Assembly: GCA_007922305.1 (NCBI GenBank)
Contig: ML677351.1
Coordinates: 10,445,558 to 10,509,557, forward strand
DNA from: Dermatemys mawii
Taxonomy: Eukaryota > Chordata > Testudines > Dermatemydidae
Direction of reading: 5' to 3'
DNA length: 64,000 nucleotides
The position numbers were made by a program, and so were the translations under genes. Below, one piece after another: positions 24,986-36,799 of this stretch; position 1 is the first letter of the stretch, and each line of letters opens with the position of its first letter. The notes under the pieces were generated by a model, which was not told where the DNA came from, ran no database searches, and was given only the letters and a program-made list of their open reading frames with translations.

Positions 24986-26340
24986 TGGGCAATCACTTGT
25001 TGCCGAGTATGATCATCTTCCATGGGAGTTATGTGTCCTCAGGTGGCTAATAAGGCCAATCCTTGAATCACAAGTTCTATTACAATGAGGGCAGATGTTT
25101 CAGGCTCAGCAAGAGGCTGTTGACCATGACTGGAGACCAGTCTCTCCTTCCTCCTGTGCCTCTTGTCCTCTTTGGTTTGTCGGCAAGCAAATTCAAAATG
25201 CAGGGGGCCATCACGTAGGACTTCACTCCTTTTTAAACAAATGTCTCCCAAATATCAATGTCAATGTTACATTTTTTTAGGTTGTCCTTCAGCAAGTCCT
25301 TATAATGTTTCCATTGTCCACCCACATTACAGTACTCTTCTTTCAGCCGAGAGAACAGGACCTGTTTTGAGAGGCAATGGTCTGGCATCTAGACGTGACC
25401 AGTCTAGTGGAATTGCTGATGGATGATCATTGCTTTGATATTGGTGGTCTTTGCCTCTTCCAGAACACTAATATTGGTGCACCTGTCTTCCCATTTGATC
25501 TTCAGAATCTTACAAAGGCAGTGTTGATGGTGCGTCTCAAGGGCATTCAAGTGGTGTCTATAGGTTGTGTGTGATACAGCATGGCCAGAGGGCAGCAGGA
25601 GAGGATTAGAGGGAAGAAAGTTTGCTAGAAGATGGTTGGAGCACCTGGAGCCAATTAAGGCACCTGAAGCCAGTCACATAATAAAAAAAATTCTGCTTCA
25701 ATCAGACAGGGAAGGAGTTGAAGCAGAGTGGATTGGTGTTGGAGCAGAGAGCAGTTTGAAGGAGTTGAAGCAGAGTGTTTGGTGTGGGAGCAGAAAGCAA
25801 TTTGGAGAAAAGCAGAGGAGGGTTTGGAGAAGTGCTGCAGTGCGCTAAGAAGACCCAGACCTTAGGTAAAGGGACACCTGGCTTGTGCAGAGAGAGGGCA
25901 GGAAGCCCCACAAGCTGAAGGGCAGGAGAGGGAAGTAGCCCAGGGGAAGGAATAGCTAGTTCAAAGTGGTTTACCGCTACCCTCAGGGCCCCTGGGCTGG
26001 GACCCAGAGTAGAGTGCGGGCCTGGGTCCCTCCCTCCCTCTCCTCTCCCCTCCTCTAGGATACTAGTGGGGCAATTAATAACCTGTTCAGTGGCAAGAAA
26101 TGGCACCCTGAACCCCCTACAAGAAGAGAAAGTGCAGGACCCATCATAATAGTGCTGGCAATTTGCCACAGTTGTCCAAGTTTTGGACCCATACAACAGT
26201 GCTGGGGGAATAACAGCTTGATAAACAAGAAGCTTGGTGTCTGTTCGAATGTCGTGATCTTCAAAAACCCTGTGCCATAAATGAGGAAAAGCTACAGTGG
26301 CACAGCTCAGACGATGTTGAATTACTGCATAAATATCTGA
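24986..26340 (-). mobile_element. Antisense LINE 3' segment with C2H2 finger, split by an LTR
   Basis: On the minus strand this encodes the C-terminal part of a non-LTR retrotransposon polyprotein. After the reverse transcriptase come TGHV-like and RTTIASQ-type degenerate blocks (near 25420-25350). Further on is a perfect C-x2-C-x12-H-x3-H zinc finger at about 25094-25032 (starting CPHCN, ending LRTH). The stretch 26171-26340 is the upstream part of the same relic. Between them lies a 601-bp solo LTR. Stops are present in the reading frame, so it is dead. The C2H2 finger after reverse transcriptase is typical of several LINE clades; I do not assign one. Confidence 0.65.
25570..26170 (+). mobile_element. 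Solo LTR (601 bp) inserted in the antisense LINE
   Basis: Begins TGTGATACAGCATGGCC and ends TTTGCCACA. It is flanked by GTTGTG (25564-25569) and GTTGTC (26171-26176): a 5-bp match, or 6 bp with one mismatch. Removing it restores a smooth LINE sequence (CTATAGGTTGTCCAAGTTTT), which independently confirms the boundaries. The interior has GGAGTTGAAGCAGAGTG repeated about 50 bp apart and a C/T-rich stretch near 26025-26055. The 164-codon minus frame here is a compositional by-product. + orientation is from memory of related turtle LTRs. Confidence 0.75.
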
Positions 26341-27133
26341 AACCCAAACTGCTTAAGGAATCTATTTCAAACCTAAACATATTATAAAAGGAAGAGCAAA
26401 GTTAGAATTTTTCCATCCAGCTGCTTGTAACCATAAAGCAAAGAGCCATTCAATGAACTGGCAGCTGTCACATTGAGCATTGTCAAGTACCAGCTATGGG
26501 GCCCCCACCAACTGAAACATTTCAGTTTTGTTTTGATTGAAATAGATTTTTCTTTTCCATAATTAGTATCAACTAACTGACTGAGGGACTGAAACAATCT
26601 ATCAAGGCGAACAGCAAAATAACAATTAATAGGCAAGCCTATCCCCTTCTCCTGACCTTAACCACTTTCCTATCATTCAAGAAATATTTATGTTTTGGAA
26701 GTTAGATTTATTGTACTTCTTACTAGACATAAATAGTAGCAGTGAGGTATCCACTCTCCTTCATCCCACAGGCGTTCAAAGTGACTCAATACTCATTAAA
26801 ATGGTTTTGCAACCTCAGTAACCTGAATCAAAACAAAACCAAAACACCTCTTTTCCATAAAGAATTCCTCTTCCTCTCATCATGTGAGTGCTAATAGTCA
26901 GCGGGCAGCTACAATTGCCGAAGAGCTTCAACTTAACCCTATGTGAACTCCGCTTGGATCTAGGTTTTCAGAACAAGTATTCATTCCAAACGCACTCCAA
27001 ATTCTGAGTTTCTAATTTGACCTTTTCAAAAGTTTTGATTAATTTTGATAAAGTAGAACTCTCAACCTAATATCTAGCCAGTTAAAGAGCAGTTCTAACC
27101 TTATCCCTCCTTCCAGTTCATACCTAAGTGTCA
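26341..27133. other. No gene seen
   Basis: AT-rich sequence with no recognised exon or repeat. Confidence 0.5.
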
Positions 27134-27332
27134 GTCTACATGGGGACACTCAGATGACTCAGCCAAAGATATGAAGTTAATGTGAATAAGTTAAAGCACA
27201 TGAAATCATTGTGTGCTGCTCATTTAGAAGTGAAGCGGCTTTAGTTTGTTGTAGTTTAATTCTCCTTCAAGATGAATTAAGAGATGGTGAACTAAGGCCA
27301 CTTTATTTCTGAATGAAAGTGTCCATGTAGAC
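27134..27332. mobile_element. MITE with GTCTACATGG termini
   Basis: GTCTACATGGGGACACT at 27134-27150 pairs with AGTGTCCATGTAGAC at 27318-27332, a terminal inverted repeat with a 2-nt indel. The body contains TTAATGTG / CACATTAA-type inverted words and has no coding capacity. Similar sequence continues to about 27405 (TTAATGTGCCTTAACA, CATACACATTAACTTCA), so the full unit may be longer or two copies may abut. Confidence 0.6.
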
Positions 27333-28304
27333 GTTTAATGTGCCTTAACATACACATTAACTTCAGACCTTTGGTTGATTCATCTTAAATTTCCTGACTG
27401 ACTAGCCAAGCTCTAAAATGCATTGTCCACCTGAATGTGGCTCTAACTTTTTAATCTGAAAACTACTGAACCAGAAACTGCTCCTGTCCAGTATCTTATG
27501 TTTGAGGTCACACACTGTCAACTTCTTACCTACTTATTTTTACTTTATGCATTTTTCATTTTGGAGATACTGTGGACTAGAGAATACCTAAGTTGATATT
27601 TCGAAGTGCCTGGTTGGGCTCAGATGCATCTTAAAATGTAGAGCTCTCTCCAGATAGGCAGAATAGATAAGGAGAAGCAAGATGGATGAGGCTAAGGAAA
27701 GGCTAAGCTGGGGAGAGCAATCACAACAAAAGCAGAAGAGTAGACAGATTAGTCCACAGCAGGTATTTCAGAAGAAGGAGAAGATCAGGAAATATTATAG
27801 ATCCATATGCAAACTTTATATTGTGCCGATAGATATTGGTACTATACAAATACCAAAGATGATACACAGGTATAGACAGACACTTTCAAAGTCGACTGGG
27901 GGTTAAACCACCAAACTCCTGTATGGCTAACTTCCCTATTCAGCCTTGAGAAACTCAGCTGTCGAGTTTACACATACTATAAGAAGAACTGCGAAATCCG
28001 GATAAAATCTAAATGTGTGGGGCTTTATTGTCATCTTTTAAAAATGTTTCAAGTTCTCCTAGCACTAGCTGAGCAGCAGCTTGCCATCTATGTTGTCTTT
28101 TGATTCTGGGTGTGGACAGCATGTTACGTTTTGCATTTTAGCTGTGGCTCCTGGTACATATTTACATATGGGTGGTTGGATATAATGCATATCAGTACTT
28201 TGCAACGTAAATGTTAAGAGATTTGCTTTCCATTATAGCACAAATTGAAAGATTTTCAAGTTTGAATATGTCTAATATTACACTGTTTAACTACTCTTTA
28301 AAAC
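27333..28304. other. No gene seen
   Basis: AT-rich DNA. The 74-codon lysine/glutamine-rich frame at 27682-27906 has no known domain and no splice context that I can support. Confidence 0.45.
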
Positions 28305-28413
28305 CCAGAGCCTGCAAAGCACTTCAGCACATGACTATTTCCATCGGAGTCTTTGCAACTACTCATGTATGTAAAATTAAGCCCATGCTTAAGTATTGTC
28401 CTGGATTCAGGCC
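28305..28413. repeat. Palindromic amniote repeat copy
   Basis: GCCTGCAAAGCACTTCAGCA at the left and CATGCTTAAGTATTGTCCTGG with ATTCAGGCC at the right are roughly mirrored halves of a palindromic repeat. The same family appears at 62242-62400. The centre (TTCCATCGGAGTCTTTGC) is decayed. Probably a non-autonomous DNA transposon; name not asserted. Confidence 0.5.
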
Positions 28414-29999
28414 TAACGTGGATTCAAATGTTCTGAGCAATTAAAAATTAGTGAACAACAATGAAAAGCAGAAATACACTATTTGATGTGAAGAGCTCTT
28501 TTATATGAAAACATGAATATCAATGCATAGATATTCAATGAAAAATTTTAAAAAATGCAGTTTTGGCATAAAGACACCTGATGATTACACAGCAACGACT
28601 GACAAAATGTACCTACACTACTGTATGTTTAAATTGCCAAGATACAGTATTTAAATTCCTTTTTATCTTAAAATGTATCTTGAAAATTCTGAAGAAGAAT
28701 ATCAACTAGGGTATACTTTAAAGATTGTAATTGGACTTTATCCCAGAAAAGGCTAAATAAATTGAAATATTTTATATTATTATGCTTTTTCTTCTGTGAT
28801 AAAAATAGCTTTATATTTCATAGCAGCATGAAAAATTGTACAACAGGGGAATAATAAAAAGGAAACAAAGCAATCAAAAAAGAAAGGGGGAGATTCCTAG
28901 TACCCCTCTGCAAAAGTAGTAATAAATTATTTCTGTGAATAATTTCAAAGACTTGAATAAGCTGCATGTATCTCCCAGACGACTCTTGAAAAAATTACAG
29001 CATATCAAACCCTTGAAGAAAGGGTCTAAGACAATCCTTGTGATTTTTTTAATCTTGAATGTAAAAGTGTAAGAACTACAATATTTACTGCAGAAACTCT
29101 TATCACAGAAACCTCTAAAAGAAGACTGAAATAGCATATCATCAAAAGTCTATAGCCCATGAAATTTCTTCAGTAAACTTAAGATCCTCTCCAATGTGTA
29201 AATTTCTTTATATATACTGTTCAGGAAGAAAATTGCCTTACTACTTCCAAAAGCATTTGTGAGGAGCAATATCCATAAACTGCAAAATAGGTGTAAGCTA
29301 TAATTAATTCTACCCTTTTTTGAATCTGAGAGCTAGTTGTAAGAGTGCCAGACTTTGTTACTACATTATATTGATATATTTCTGCCCTGGACACCAGAGC
29401 ACCAAACACAAAGAATTAGCAGGCCAGGCAGGGTTGTGTCATGTCTCCACCAAGCTAGACAAAATGGTGAATTAGCAGCACTGAACAATCATCTTTTCAC
29501 AATGTAAAATACTTCGGGACAACAGATTTGCTCTACATGGAAGAAGAGACTTCCTCTTGTCTGAAGGAAAGGGAGGCTTGAGAGTAAAGTAAAATTATCA
29601 AATGGTAGAACAAAAGAAGCAGGTGACTCCAGCAAGAGTCTATAAATGGACTCACAGGGAGAAAGCTGGGAGAGAAAGAGAGATTTTGCACTAGATTTAG
29701 GCTTTGGCTCTACTTGTGGCAGCGGTATGGTATACATAGCTACTTCCAGCAACAAAAGGCTCTGACAGGGGTAAGGCCATGAGGAAAAGTTCCGGTAATT
29801 CTCTGCCTGGGTATTTTACACCAACAAGGAAACGCATGGTTTGGGCATATAGACAGCTGTACAGGGTAAATACCCTAGGGTTCTGATATATGTGTACTTT
29901 ATTCACCTAAGCAGTACTTCACCATCTACACTTCTATTTATACCTGTGTGAGCTTTGTGTGCTGTATCTGTACTCTACATGCCCCCGTATAGGTAGACC
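28414..29999. other. No gene seen; possible decayed MITE near 29696
   Basis: AT-rich sequence. From about 29696 (AGGCTTTGGCTCTACTTGTGG) to 29998 (GTATAGGTAGACCTTCC) the ends weakly resemble GTCTAC-type terminal repeats, but pairing is poor. Confidence 0.35.
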
Positions 30000-30549
30000 T
30001 TCCTTCAGATGAGGGAGGTTGCTGTAGGTGAAGATTAGGCACCTAGGGGCGGGCTTTGCCTGCCATCCTGCCTGACCTAACACTGTTAATTTCCCAAGGG
30101 AAGGGTGAGCTAGTGACAGACATTGTGCAAAGGTTGTTTTATTGTTTTGGGTGCTTTATCTGCAAGTAAAGAGCATAAAGACATAAGACAGACAATGTTT
30201 GTACCTGTGTATTTTTGCTGCTTCTCAATTGCTGTTTGCCTCTGAGAGAGTTAAACTGCAAGCCAGAAGCTTCACAACTTTAGATGGAGTTTGAGCAGAG
30301 AGGTGTGTTCAAGTACTGGGGAATATGAAGGGTCAGTGCTGTGCCCAACTTGGCTAGACTGCCAGTTCCCACACTCAGAAGGTCTGTGCACTAAGTGCGC
30401 AGGGATCCTGAAACTGGGGGACTGGTGGACTCCATATGGGCTCCAGGAGCTTGAAACACCCTTGAGAATCCACAGCACAGAAGCTTAGGTTCCTTTCACA
30501 GCAATCCAACTGGGTGGCCATGAAGGGAGGCTCACTAGGATCTGTGACA
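30000..30549 (+). mobile_element. Probable LTR-derived segment
   Basis: The stretch ending GGATCTGTGACA at 30538-30549, with GGGGGACTGGTGGACTCC, CAACTGGGTGGCCATGAAG and GAATCCACAGCACAGAAGCT upstream, resembles the 3' part of a turtle LTR known to me from memory. The CA end fits an LTR. I could not find the matching 5' terminus or target duplication, so the left boundary is nominal. Confidence 0.4.
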
Positions 30550-31770
30550 ATATTCTAAAGTTTAGCTTGAGCATTTGGTATGTGAATAAAAAGAGCTAAA
30601 TGAAAGACCTTTCTGCATTGCATGTACTGCTCTTGGGAAGCAACTCTTGTCCTTTTTTTTCAATGGCATTTCATAGAAGAGAGACTTATCTCAAGGCATG
30701 GACCTACTGGAGCAGATTTTCTTGTCCCATTCCAGGGTGAAAATTACTTGCAAGGCCACCACTAAACATGCAGTTTGTTAGAGCAGCCTGGAGGCTTCCC
30801 TGGGGCCTGGAAAGAGGCAGAGAAAGAGTGAGTTGTAACCAGTTTCTTAACAGCATTATAATCTGGCCAGTTAATTTTTACCCTGGTGCAGTCTTCAAGC
30901 TGTAAAACTAAACTGTCTCCATCACAAATACTTCAGCAATCTACAACTAAAAGCAAACACCACCTTCCTGTCACTCCCACCAAAATGTATGACACACAAA
31001 TTCATTTTAGGATGAATTTATTACTCAAGGTACCGGGTCTGCAATACTTCTCAGCTCAATATGTAAATAGCTTAGATTGCTTCTATGGTGCTTTGTACCA
31101 CCTTTAATTTTTCATGTGTCCCCAGTATTTTAATATTAGATATTAGCCTAGCCCATATAAGAAAGAATGGAGGGCTAACTGATTCTGTATGTTTGCCTTC
31201 CCAGTGTATACAATCATCAATACAAATCTATGCTAAATAAATTGTTAAGTGCTGACCCAGTACCAAACCATTTTAACAGCTACTGTGACCTTGGAATCTT
31301 CCACTATGGCATGGCAGCAGAACAGTGTGTTTCTCATGGGAAAACCACCACTCTTTTTTTTAAGTACCCATTTTTTACAGGGCATGCTGCATGCCATTAG
31401 TTTACTCAAGGGGTTAATATACTTCAGAATCACTTCTCTTGGCTATTGCGGAGTGGCATAATGAGTGCATTGCTGTTTTTTTTTCCTGTAAGAGGGGGGC
31501 ATTACAAAGCAAAAACACATGCTGGAGAGAAATGAATGAATTCATTGAACCCTCACAACAGCACTTTTCAATACCTTTAAAATGTACTTACGAGCCTAGT
31601 AGGAAAACAAAGAGGAAGCTTCAAGTTATTGACTTCGACTGAAAGTATTTTCTTCTCTGTCAACTTTAAGTGAGCCAAGAAAACCTTGAGAACTTTATAT
31701 TTTATATATAGGACTTAAAAACTAAATATAATACACACCTACTAATCCATAGGAAAAAAAACCCCTACAA
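30550..31770. other. No gene seen
   Basis: No exon or repeat recognised. Open frames here are below 75 codons and have no domain. Confidence 0.5.
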
Positions 31771-31991
31771 TATGCAGTGGTGGTGTAGTATCGATGTAGA
31801 TCCCAGGATACTACAGGAACAATGTAGATGAGATGCTATTAGAGCAACTTCTATTTGTGAGAAAGTGTGCAGCTTTTGAGCTTATATAAAGCTCTTCTTC
31901 AGCTCCTCTGTGTAAGGTCCAAAGTTTGTCTCTCTTACCAACAGGCATTGGTCCAACAAAAGATATTACCTCATTCACCTTGTGTCTCCAG
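31771..31991. repeat. Head-to-head (fold-back) pair of a dispersed repeat
   Basis: The right arm (31902-31991) reads forward: CTCTGTGTAAGGTCCAAAG, CTCTTACCAACAGGCATTGG, AAAAGATATTACCTCA. The left arm (31771-31901), read on the minus strand, carries the same order: CTGAAGAAGAGCTTTATATA, AGCTCAAAAGC, TAGAAGTTG, then TATCCTGGGATC and TGCATA. The arms meet at AGCTCTTCTTCAGCTCC. They differ at roughly one base in three. A further copy of the unit lies at 35262-35395 on the minus strand. I suspect a Penelope-like retroelement origin because such elements often leave inverted partial copies, but this is inference. Confidence 0.6.
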
Positions 31992-34576
31992 CGACTGACG
32001 TGACAGATGAGTTGTGATACTGGCGGCCCAGCTGCCAGTTCATGCCAAGGCCCTCGACCTCACTGAACACTGACGCATGCAGAGCTGGAAATTCATCTGT
32101 CTTACCTGTGAGTTAGCATAGTTAAAATAGCTATTAGTGTTATAAGAATGTATTCAGACTTTCTGGAATGCTTGTAAGTTGCTGCATGCGTTAATCTTAC
32201 TTATAATGTCTCTATCACATGCTGGAAGGTAACATTTAAAGTGTTTCCTCTTTAACTGTAAAAACTTTGTTCTAAAACTATGTAACTTACTGAATGGGGC
32301 AGCGTGGAGGGGAAGCTTACTTAATACTGGATTCCTACAGAAGGTGTTATCTCCTGCACATCAAGAAGGACTATTGAATTAAAATGGGCCATTGTCAGTC
32401 TTTGTGGATTGCTTTCCCCACAGCCCCAAAGAGGGTACTTACCTTTATCCCATTACAGCTTGAATGCTGGAGGAAGGGCATAAAAATATCTGTTAAGGAG
32501 AACTTGTTATTGCTTTGCTTGAGCTCTGAAGGGGTGAAGGTTTCTCACCATAAGTATGAAACCCCCTGCTATTTAGTTTAGGTTAACCCAAAAGGATATA
32601 CAGAGTCTACATACTCTTGCAGTGTTGTCTTTGGTGTGAGCTCTAAGGTAAAAATTGACCTGGAATTAGTGACTGGCTCTTTCAGACCGGGAATAACTTG
32701 AATATTTTGTGATTTTTGGCTTGAAGTGAATTATGATCATGTGTCACAGAGTCAAGATTGCCTAAGTAGCATGATAGTTTGGCCCACACAAAGCAACTGT
32801 CCAGTGGTTGAGGAGTTTGCATGTATTGTTTAGGCTTCACCAGCCAAGTACTGAAGTCCGGCCTGAGTTTGATATTCTCGCTCGTGAGCCATTCCAGCCA
32901 ACGTGGCATGAGGGATAAGGTCCCATACCAGTGCCTATCCCACAACTGCTAGGAAAGATAAAAAGGATAAAACAATTTATACCAAGATATTGTCCCTGCA
33001 CTGTGCTTGTTAACTTCCTCTTCCATATCATCCTCAGGCAAGTAAGTGTGATGGATTTGAAGCCCTATCCATCCCTTACACTCTAACATATTTGGATTGC
33101 TGCTTGAGGTGTTGTCACTTCAGCTTAGGCACTCTGGAAGAATCACTACAGAGACAGATGACTAGATTGAAACAATAAGGGTCACCGGCTTTGCTTGGGA
33201 CAACCTGATTTTCACCTACTAAGACAAAAGTAACAGGGCACCCACTTTTGTTAAGGGCAAAAAATAATGAATAGGAAGGCAAAAAGTCAGAATAGTGTGA
33301 GAATCCTTCAGAAGATCCAAAATTCTGTGAGACAATGATAAAAGTCACTAAAGATGGCACCACTGGTTCAGTGGAACTATGTTAGTTTATTTCATCTGAG
33401 GATATGCTCCTAACTCTTTATTATCAGAAATTAGGAGCATACTGTGGCTGTTAGATCCAAGTTCTTCCTTGGGTTTTCCCTGCACACTGAGACTTCTACC
33501 AAATTCTCCATGCTGTTTTAAAGACACAGTACCCTATATACCATCTGCTGGAAAGGAGAAGGACCTCCTTTATGCTTCCCCGCCTCTCTTACCTGTTGGC
33601 CTATAGGTCTCTGCTATTCTTTGCCTCCCCACTCTCCATTTCTGTTTTCTCGTCAACAAACCAGTAAATAATCACAGATAAGAAATTACAAAAATAATTT
33701 CATTAGTGCCCACACATTCTGAATAGCAGCAATCAAAGTGATCAGTCTTGATAATTTAAATGTGTGTGTATGCGGGGGAGTGCAGGTGTTTTTCAATGGA
33801 TGACTTTCTTTGCGCGTGGTTTAAACCTATGACAAATATCTTGCAGGGCAACTGTTACATAGGAGGAGACATGATGTCACATTAAAAAGGAGGATAATGA
33901 CTAACATCCTCACTGTGATTCAGATAATTACTTAGAAGTATGTTGAAGCAGGTAAATCTCCTCACTTCTATAAAGGCCCAAACAAGTCATCAGTGCATTG
34001 CAATGACATGACAAGCATTGAGATGCATCGCTGACTAGTTTGGGGAATTAATGCAAGAAACAGCCTTAACTGCTGTTTATGTATTGCACAAGTTCATATT
34101 TTATACCTGCATTCAAACACTGCCAGATGCTGTGTATAAATTGGATGGGTAGTTCCTATTGCCTAGTCAATGGCCAAAGGAGACTGACATAGTTTCCATC
34201 TAATTACACAACCAAAAAACAAATACCAACCCCATCACTCCAAAAGAAGCTAAGCACGTGATTTAATTAGGGTACACAGCCTAAGTGAATCTGTCTGCTT
34301 ATTGATTACATGGGGAAAGGTGGCCAATCACACTTGCTGTAAAGTTTGATAGGGCAGCTATAGTAGTTTATCTCCAGCGTTATTTTCTAGTCAAGACAGC
34401 TTCATCGTTGCTGGCAGTGGAATAGATGCTTGACCACCTGTTCACAAAATTGAAATGTTTCGTTAAAAGAAACATACTCATTATCTAACTTGCAGAAGAT
34501 GTTCCATAGTAGATGCAAACTTTGAAGAGGAAGCAAATGTAAAAAGAAACAGTCAAACAATTAGTGGCAAAAAGCA
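31992..34576. other. No gene seen; possible LTR remnant near 32640-32960
   Basis: Sequence around 32640-32960 (GTGACTGGCTCTTTCAGACC, AAGTCCGGCCTGAGTTTG, GCCATTCCAGCCAACGTGG) resembles a reptile LTR from memory, without definable ends. The remainder is AT-rich and unrecognised. Confidence 0.35.
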
Positions 34577-34705
34577 GACAGTAAATTAATATATCTGGGC
34601 TTCAGTAAGACGTTTGATATAATGCATCACGAAGTTTACTTGAAAAAATAATTCAGAATTAGCTCAGACAACTGTAATAATACTAGAAAGGAGGATAAAG
34701 AATCC
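34577..34705 (+). mobile_element. CR1 reverse-transcriptase fragment (left part)
   Basis: TATATCTGGGCTTCAGTAAG followed by ACGTTTGATATAATGCATCA encodes a decayed form of the LxFSKxFD catalytic block of CR1 reverse transcriptase. The segment stops near 34705. Sequence that belongs a little further downstream in CR1 reappears at about 36800, so the two were probably one copy before a later insertion. Confidence 0.65.
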
Positions 34706-35261
34706 TGAAGAAAGTAATGATAAATAATATTCTCTTATCCTACAGTGACTGTGATGCAAGAAATTTTAGTCAGTGTAGATCCTACTGTAGGTGCATATGC
34801 ACCATATTTCACATACAAGAACTTAAAGGACTTGAACCTGTCCTCCAGCAGACAGACATATTCTAACCAGAAGCTGAGTAGCTCTCCTATGAACTTTGTC
34901 ACTTGGGATAATGTGGGTGAATAATTGTGTGGAAGTAGCCAGCTGAAAAATGGTCTTCCTCTTGGAGTAATGGAGGAAGATGTTGCTATCCTGGATCTAT
35001 TTGTTGAGTCTCCTCTGGCCTAAGGTAAGATAAATAGACACTTTTTTGTTTACGCTGAGGAAATACCAAGAGTAGACACCATTCCCTATATACCTGAAGA
35101 GTCTCCCCCAAGACCTCCTAGACAGAGCAGCAAGGCTTTTTCTTTGGCGGGGCTGGAGGAAGGCTCTTCTGAGAAGGAGGTCAGAAGATGGATGGGGAAT
35201 GTGGGGGACATAAGGAGTTAGGGAATACACCTAGATGATATAGCACAGGCACTGATATCCA

Positions 35262-35395
35262 ATTTGCATTTTTCTGAGGTATCTTTTATTGGATTAATTT
35301 CTGTTGGTGAGGCAAACACGCTTTTGAGCTACACAAAGCTCTTCTTCAGGTCATCTGGAAAAAATACTAAGTTTCAAAGCTCAACAGACATTTGA
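35262..35395 (-). repeat. Single copy of the fold-back repeat unit
   Basis: On the minus strand: CAGATGACCTGAAGAAGAGC, TTTGTGTAGCTCAAAAGC, CACCAACAGAAATTAATCC, AATAAAAGATACCTCA. This is the same unit as in 31771-31991. Between CTGAAGAA and AAAAGC lies a short hairpin, GAGCT-TTGTGT-AGCTC. Confidence 0.65.
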
Positions 35396-36545
35396 GTATA
35401 TTACACATGTTCTAACTACTTATTCTAAACAAAGGGACCATTAACGGTAAGTGGCATATTAACATCCTGGTGGTTATAGGACAAAAAGGAGGATAAGTAG
35501 GTTACAGACTTTGTAATAATGAAGACAATGTATTTTGTGGTACTCGGGAAGTGTGTTGGTCCCATGGGAACATAGGGTCTTTTTTGAGAGAGTTTAAGCT
35601 TTCCTATTGAATACTTCCACAACCCCATGAGATGGCAGAGCCTTGATTTCAGCTGGAACTTTGTGATGGTGCCAGGCCTCTGGTACTCAAGTTGACCTCT
35701 GTAGGGCAATCATGGTATTCATAGATCTGACCATAATGTCTGATGTATCTATTATGGCTTGCCAGGCTGTTGTCATCACCAGTTGGCCCTCTTTTATAGC
35801 CTTAAACTCAATTCTGATCATGGAACTTGTTGATGAATATCATGGACTCTCTCCCATGATAGAAAGTTGCAACTGGCCAAGAGGGCCTGGCACTTAGCTA
35901 CTCAGTTGGAATGGAGCTGAAGAATGGTCAGGCAAAAAGAGAGATTTAGCCATTTGGCATCCTTGTCTTTCAGGTGTGTCTGTTATTGTTGTTGTACAAC
36001 AGAACTTCTCTGGAATGGCTGAGAGCACTTGGGATCTGGGATTAAAGTGTGAATTAAAAGTATTCCAATATGGAAAGTGGCACTTTTTCTCAATATGTTG
36101 AACTGTTGGTGCTTCATTATTAAGCATTTGCCATAGAGTTCTCACTGGACCTAATCCTAATCTTTATTGGAGAGGTTAATTCTGGCAGGCACTGAAGCTG
36201 ATAAAAATATCAAACATTGTATGGGATTTTTGCAGAGAACTGAACTCTGAATCTCCAACTCCATCAGCAATCATCACCACGAGCACTTAAAATGCTTTGA
36301 AATCTTCTGACATTAGTAGTGTTGATGAGGTTAGCACCTTGCCTTTTGAGGAGAACCAAAGATCTTTTGAGGGCAGGTAAGGAGATGCATTGTTGGAACT
36401 GCACTTCTGGATCTGGCTGTTCCTGTTATACCAGCATCTGTGGTTGAGCTAGAGATGCTGCTGGAGAGGAAGAATTTTTATTCATCATTGATGGTGATGA
36501 CCAGCTCCCTCAGAGTGTGGGAACGTGGACCCAGTAGCCTTACAT

Positions 36546-36578
36546 AGGCCACTGAGCATTTCATATGCTCAGTGGCCT
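36546..36578. repeat. Perfect 14-bp inverted repeat (hairpin)
   Basis: AGGCCACTGAGCAT at 36546-36559 and ATGCTCAGTGGCCT at 36565-36578 are exact reverse complements separated by TTCAT. No T-run follows, so it is not a bacterial-type terminator. It lies in a decayed retroelement where an exact inverted repeat would not be expected to survive unless young or maintained. Confidence 0.9.
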
Positions 36579-36799
36579 GAGTTGCTGGCAGGCCAATGCC
36601 AAACCTGTTGGGATAGAAACTGGGTTCTGAATGCTTTCCATAGTCTCTTGATGGCACTACTCCTGGTCCGTATGAAGGACAGTTCTTTTCTGAGTAAGCA
36701 TGTTAGACTTAACCATGGTGAAGAGGAATCTCCTTTTCACCTGTGGGGCCAATGGAGAGGGCAATTTATTGTTCTGAGGTAGATAGCCAGTGGAATACT

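Larger units (their letters stand above)
34730..36785 (-). pseudogene. Gag/ORF1-like retroelement relic, antisense
   Basis: Read on the minus strand, the region around 36145-35900 gives TLWQMLNNEAPTVQHIEKK, and that around 35820-35690 gives a block with EGQLVMTTAWQAI and ALQRSTL. Both follow the order of an ORF1/gag protein family common in turtle DIRS- or Gypsy-like retrotransposons as I remember it. Further downstream on the same strand (about 35240-34800) is proline-rich, then LEYVCLL-type sequence that could be the start of pol. Multiple stops and frameshifts make it non-functional. It lies between two CR1 pieces and itself contains a fold-back-type repeat at 35262-35395 and a perfect hairpin at 36546-36578. 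Class assignment is tentative. Confidence 0.45.

Noticed and set aside
25702..26196. 164-codon open frame, minus strand
   Set aside because: Nearly all of it is antisense to the solo LTR at 25570-26170; no domain, and it crosses the LTR boundary.
31771..31991. CRISPR-like array
   Set aside because: Only two diverged units in inverted orientation, no regular spacers, and the genome is eukaryotic.
36546..36578. Rho-independent terminator suggested by hairpin
   Set aside because: No T-run follows and the DNA is vertebrate nuclear, where such terminators are not used.
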